Part shown: positions 61,656-64,000 of the stretch, in pieces
Position numbering within the stretch: position 1 is the first letter of the stretch
Layout: every line of letters starts with the position of its first letter
Assembly: GCF_000518265.1 (NCBI RefSeq)
Contig: NZ_KI912410.1
Span: forward strand, 290,774 to 354,773
Length of the DNA stretch: 64,000 nucleotides
Source: Actinomadura oligospora ATCC 43269
Lineage (GTDB): Bacteria > Actinomycetota > Actinomycetes > Streptosporangiales > Streptosporangiaceae
Direction: 5' to 3'
Position numbers and translations under genes: made by a program
Notes under the pieces: model-generated
The model's input: the letters and a program-made list of their open reading frames with translations, nothing else
Database searches by the model: none
What the model was told of the DNA's origin: nothing

Positions 61656-62695
61656 CCACCAGCCGCATGCGCGCCGAGATCGGTGAGCAGCCCGAGGCGC
61701 TCCGGCGCACGATCGAGGCGCTGCTTCCGCGCGTCCCGGAGATCGAGCGGCTCGCCGCCGAGACCCGGCAGGTGCTGTTCATCGCGCGGGGGTCGTCCGA
61801 CAACGCCGCCGTGTACGGCCGGTACCTGATCGAGTCGCACGCCGGGCGGCTCGCGACGCTCGCCGCGCCCTCGATCGCGACGGCCTACAACCGCAAGCTC
61901 GACCTCGACGGCGTGCTGGCCGTGGCGATCAGCCAGTCCGGCAAGACCGAGGAGATCGTCGAGACGCTGGCCTGGGCGAAGGAGTGCGGCGCGCGCACCG
62001 TCGCGGTCACCAACGGCCAGGGCTCGCCGCTCGCCGAGGCCGCCGACGTCGCGCTGATCACCCTCGCGGGCGACGAGCTGGCCGTCCCGGCGACCAAGAC
62101 CTACACCACCCAGCTCGCCGCGCTCGCGGTGCTCGGCCTCGGTCTCGGCATCGGCCAGGACCCGGCCGACCTGCGCCGCGTCCCGGACGAGGTGGAGGGC
62201 CTGATCCGGGCCACCGAGGCGTCACCGGCGCTGGGGCGGATCGTCGAGGCCCTCGCGCAGGTGCCGGGCGCGGTCGTGTCCGGACGCGGCATCGCGTTCG
62301 GCACCGCGCTGGAGCTGGCCCTGAAGATCAAGGAGGCGTGCTACCTGCACGCGATGGGCCTGTCCTACGCCGACCTGCTGCACGGCCCGATCGCCGTTGT
62401 GGACGACCAGACCCCCGCGCTCCTCGTCGCGGCCGAGAACAGCCCCACGCTGTCCGGCACGATCGCGCTCGCCGAGCGTGTGCGCGGCGCGGGCTCCGAG
62501 GCGTTCGGGTTCGGCGGCGGCAGCGGCCTCGCGCAGGCGTCCACGGCCGCGCTGCCCGGCCCCGACCTGCCCGAATGGGTCGCCCCGCTCGGCCTCATCG
62601 TGCCCGGGCAGATCATGGTCGAGAACCTGGCCCGGCGGCTCGGCATCGACCCGGACGTCCCGCGCGGGCTGAACAAGGTCACCCAGACCGACTGA
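61652..62695 (+). CDS. SIS-type glucosamine-6-phosphate deaminase/isomerase (NagB-II-like)
   Basis: A 347-residue protein equivalent to the isomerase half of GlmS without the glutaminase domain. Two SIS domains are visible: VLFIARGSSDNAAVYGRYLIE with ISQSGKTEEIVETLAWAKECG, and VVSGRGIAFGTALELALKIKEACYLHAMGLSYADLLHGPIAVV. The C-terminal KVTQTD loop is of the GlmS type. Such stand-alone proteins act as glucosamine-6-P deaminases in place of classical NagB, giving fructose-6-P and ammonia. Context right after nagA fits exactly. The ATG at 61652 overlaps the nagA stop. The long frame running back through nagA is a shadow. No classical nagB is seen in the window. Confidence 0.88.
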   Translation: MTTSRMRAEIGEQPEALRRTIEALLPRVPEIERLAAETRQVLFIARGSSDNAAVYGRYLIESHAGRLATLAAPSIATAYNRKLDLDGVLAVAISQSGKTEEIVETLAWAKECGARTVAVTNGQGSPLAEAADVALITLAGDELAVPATKTYTTQLAALAVLGLGLGIGQDPADLRRVPDEVEGLIRATEASPALGRIVEALAQVPGAVVSGRGIAFGTALELALKIKEACYLHAMGLSYADLLHGPIAVVDDQTPALLVAAENSPTLSGTIALAERVRGAGSEAFGFGGGSGLAQASTAALPGPDLPEWVAPLGLIVPGQIMVENLARRLGIDPDVPRGLNKVTQTD

Positions 62696-62745
62696 CGCGC
62701 AGACCGACTGACGCGCAGACCGACTGACACAGACCGACCGACACG
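62684..62745. repeat. Four tandem ~16-bp units across the end of the deaminase gene
   Basis: CAGACCGACTGACGCG repeats at 62684 and 62700, with shortened or altered copies at 62716 and 62730. The first unit contains the last codons and stop of the gene, so the stop codon is duplicated downstream. Confidence 0.75.
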
Positions 62746-62772
62746 CGGGCGGGCCACCGTACGGCCCGCCCG
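62746..62772 (+). terminator. Hairpin between the deaminase gene and EIIB
   Basis: CGGGCGGGCC (62746-62755) pairs with its exact complement at 62763-62772 around seven bases. It may be a partial terminator that lowers read-through into the PTS genes. Confidence 0.55.
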
Positions 62773-62848
62773 GCACGACGGACCGACACCGCTCCGACCG
62801 GCCCCCGGCCGGTCGCGGCCGGACAAGAGATCGAGAGGAACACCCGCC

Positions 62849-63082
62849 ATGGCCAAGGCCGAGGACATCATCGCGGCGCTGGGCGGCGCCGACAACATCA
62901 TCGAGATCGAGCCCTGCGCGACCCGGCTCCGCACCGAGGTCAAGGACGGGGGCCTGGTGAACGAGGCTGGCCTGAAGGCCGCCGGCGCGTTCGGCGTCAT
63001 GCGGTCCGGCTCCGTCGTCCAGGTGGTCGTGGGCCCCGAGGCCGACACGATCGCCACCGACATCGAAGACATCCTCGACTGA
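62849..63082 (+). CDS. PTS EIIB component, glucose/N-acetylglucosamine family
   Basis: A 77-residue phosphocarrier. The phosphorylated cysteine is C23 in IEPCATRLRTEVKD, the family signature, and the fold ends with GVMRSGSVVQVVVGPEADTIATDIEDIL. It takes phosphate from EIIA and gives it to sugar bound to the EIIC proteins. In streptomycetes a separate EIIB of this kind (NagF) serves NagE2. The ATG at 62849 has GAGAGGAA upstream. It is the only EIIB in the window for two EIIC permeases. Confidence 0.94.
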   Translation: MAKAEDIIAALGGADNIIEIEPCATRLRTEVKDGGLVNEAGLKAAGAFGVMRSGSVVQVVVGPEADTIATDIEDILD

Positions 63083-63099
63083 CCCCGCAAGGAGGACCG

Positions 63100-63549
63100 A
63101 TGACACGCGTTCTGTCCCCGGTCGGCGGGCGGGTCGTCGGGCTCGCCGGCGTGCCGGACCCGGTGTTCGCGCAGGCCATGGTGGGCCCCGGCACCGCCGT
63201 CGACCCGGCCCGCGAGCCCGGCAAGGCCATCGCCCCGGTCACCGGGAAGATCGTCAAGATGCACCCGCACGCCTACGTGGTGGTGGACGACGAGGGCCAC
63301 GGGGTGCTGGTGCACCTCGGCATCGACACCGTCCAGCTCAAGGGCGAGGGTTTCGAACTGCTGGCCGCCGAGGGCGACCGGGTGACGGCGGGCCAGCCGC
63401 TGGTCGCCTGGGACCCGGCCGCGGTGGAGGCGGGCGGACGCTCGCCGATCTGCGCCGTGGTCGCGCTCGACGCGCCCGCCGAGGCCCTGTCGGACGTCGT
63501 GGAGTCCGGCGGCGTCAACCAGGGCGCCGAGCTGTTCGTATGGAGCTGA
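63100..63549 (+). CDS. PTS EIIA component, glucose family
   Basis: A 149-residue protein of the EIIA-Glc/Crr fold. The active histidine is H72 in VLVHLGIDTVQLKG, and the supporting histidine is H57 in KMHPHAYVVV. Their 15-residue spacing equals that of E. coli H75 and H90. The opening LSPVGGRVVGLAGVPDPVFAQAMVG and SPICAVVAL are also typical. It relays phosphate from HPr to EIIB and may regulate other transporters. The ATG has a perfect AAGGAGG. Its end overlaps the next gene by ten bases. Confidence 0.94.
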   Translation: MTRVLSPVGGRVVGLAGVPDPVFAQAMVGPGTAVDPAREPGKAIAPVTGKIVKMHPHAYVVVDDEGHGVLVHLGIDTVQLKGEGFELLAAEGDRVTAGQPLVAWDPAAVEAGGRSPICAVVALDAPAEALSDVVESGGVNQGAELFVWS

Positions 63550-64000
63550 CCAGGCTGCCGGTCCGCGCCGCCGTCTTCGACCTGGACGGCACGCTGATCG
63601 ACACCGAGCCGCGCAACCGCGTGATGTGGGCGCGGCTCTTCGACGCGCACGGCGTCCCCCACGACGAGGCCGAGCTGGCCTCGTTCGCGGGACGGCGCGG
63701 GCGCGAGGTCCTCGGCGACCGCCTGCACCTGTTCCCCGGCCGGACGGTCGAGGAGCTGTTCCACGAGGTGATGGCCTACGGCGCCGACCCGGACATGCCC
63801 GTCCCCGAGCCCGTCCCGGGCGCGGTCGAGCTCGTCCGGGCGCTGCGCGGGCTCGGCGTCCCGACCGCGGTCGTGACGTCCGGGATCAGCGGCTACGCCC
63901 ACGACCTGCTGGACGTGCTGGGCGTCCTGGAGCTGATGGACCTGATCGTGACCGCCGACGACGTCGTCGTCGGCAAGCCCGATCCCGAGGGCTACCTGGC
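63540..64000 (+). CDS. HAD-superfamily phosphatase, 5' part only
   Basis: The frame starts at ATG 63540, ten bases before the EIIA stop, and is still open at the window end (153 codons seen). Motif I is FDLDGTLIDTEP with nucleophile D14 and D16, and motif II is VVTSG. The small helical cap (RNRVMWARLFDAHGVPHDEAEL) is of the beta-phosphoglucomutase-like subclass. The approach to motif III and IV (VVGKPDPEGYL) is just visible. The likely role is a sugar-phosphate phosphatase in the nag/pts operon, for example removing accumulated phosphosugars; a mutase is possible. Translational coupling with EIIA is implied by the overlap. Confidence 0.88.
   Translation, partial: MELTRLPVRAAVFDLDGTLIDTEPRNRVMWARLFDAHGVPHDEAELASFAGRRGREVLGDRLHLFPGRTVEELFHEVMAYGADPDMPVPEPVPGAVELVRALRGLGVPTAVVTSGISGYAHDLLDVLGVLELMDLIVTADDVVVGKPDPEGYL

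Overview
The window is 64 kb of GC-rich chromosome (I judge it above 70% G+C by eye) from a filamentous-type actinomycete. F420 genes fbiA, fbiB and a fused fbiC, a developmental whiB, mtrA-mtrB-lpqB, a SpoIIM-type membrane protein, a GntR regulator with DasR-type dre sites and a long hpf together point to Actinomycetia. A member of the Streptosporangiales such as an Actinomadura relative is my inference, not something the sequence proves. The gene order is largely the conserved actinobacterial core. I found no rRNA, tRNA, CRISPR array, prophage or complete insertion sequence.

Layout. 1-3 kb: end of a serine hydrolase, an AlkA-type DNA glycosylase, an antisense-overlapping small membrane protein and a LysR regulator. 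3-8 kb: fbiC facing fbiA-fbiB around a two-way terminator. 8-15.8 kb: a membrane protein with a Gln/Gly/Tyr-rich tail, whiB, a large membrane glycosyltransferase coupled to a DUF5719 protein, a degenerate metallopeptidase and a DUF3499 protein. 15.9-19.6 kb: a tightly overlapping operon of manB, a Trm112-like zinc protein, a SIS-type phosphosugar isomerase and a cation efflux protein. 19.7-25.1 kb: a secreted propeller-like protein, a histidine kinase/response regulator pair with a 61-67 bp MITE-like element between them, a small membrane protein and a MerR regulator. 25.2-29.4 kb: two different adenosylhomocysteinase-type enzymes in tandem and an unrecognised protein. 29.7-31.3 kb: a secreted GH5 glycosidase.

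31.5-45.7 kb: a block of envelope genes (RDD, SpoIIM, then the overlapping DUF4129/DUF4350/MoxR/DUF58 operon with a multi-pass membrane protein) next to mtrA-mtrB-lpqB, followed by a comF-type gene with a very large in-frame insertion. 46-50.9 kb: hpf and a NarL-type regulator, separated and followed by gene-free DNA rich in 18-bp and 9-bp repeats. 50.9-56.2 kb: a YcaQ-type glycosylase, a small membrane protein and secA. 56.6-64 kb: an N-acetylglucosamine uptake and catabolism locus: GntR/DasR-like regulator, two PTS EIIC paralogues, nagA, a SIS-type deaminase, EIIB, EIIA and a HAD phosphatase cut by the window end. Two dre palindromes sit at its divergent promoters.

The most noteworthy observations are: a recurring leaderless-promoter signature (TANNNT, 5-8 bases, then GTG/ATG) at eight genes; low-complexity in-frame insertions in the histidine kinase ATP-lid and in the ComF-like protein; tandem dissimilar AhcY paralogues; minisatellites of 18-bp period flanking one regulator gene, one of which reads as collagen-like Gly-X-Y in one frame; paired palindromes at 56.37-56.41 kb; and three perfect DnaA-box nonamers in separate intergenic regions.
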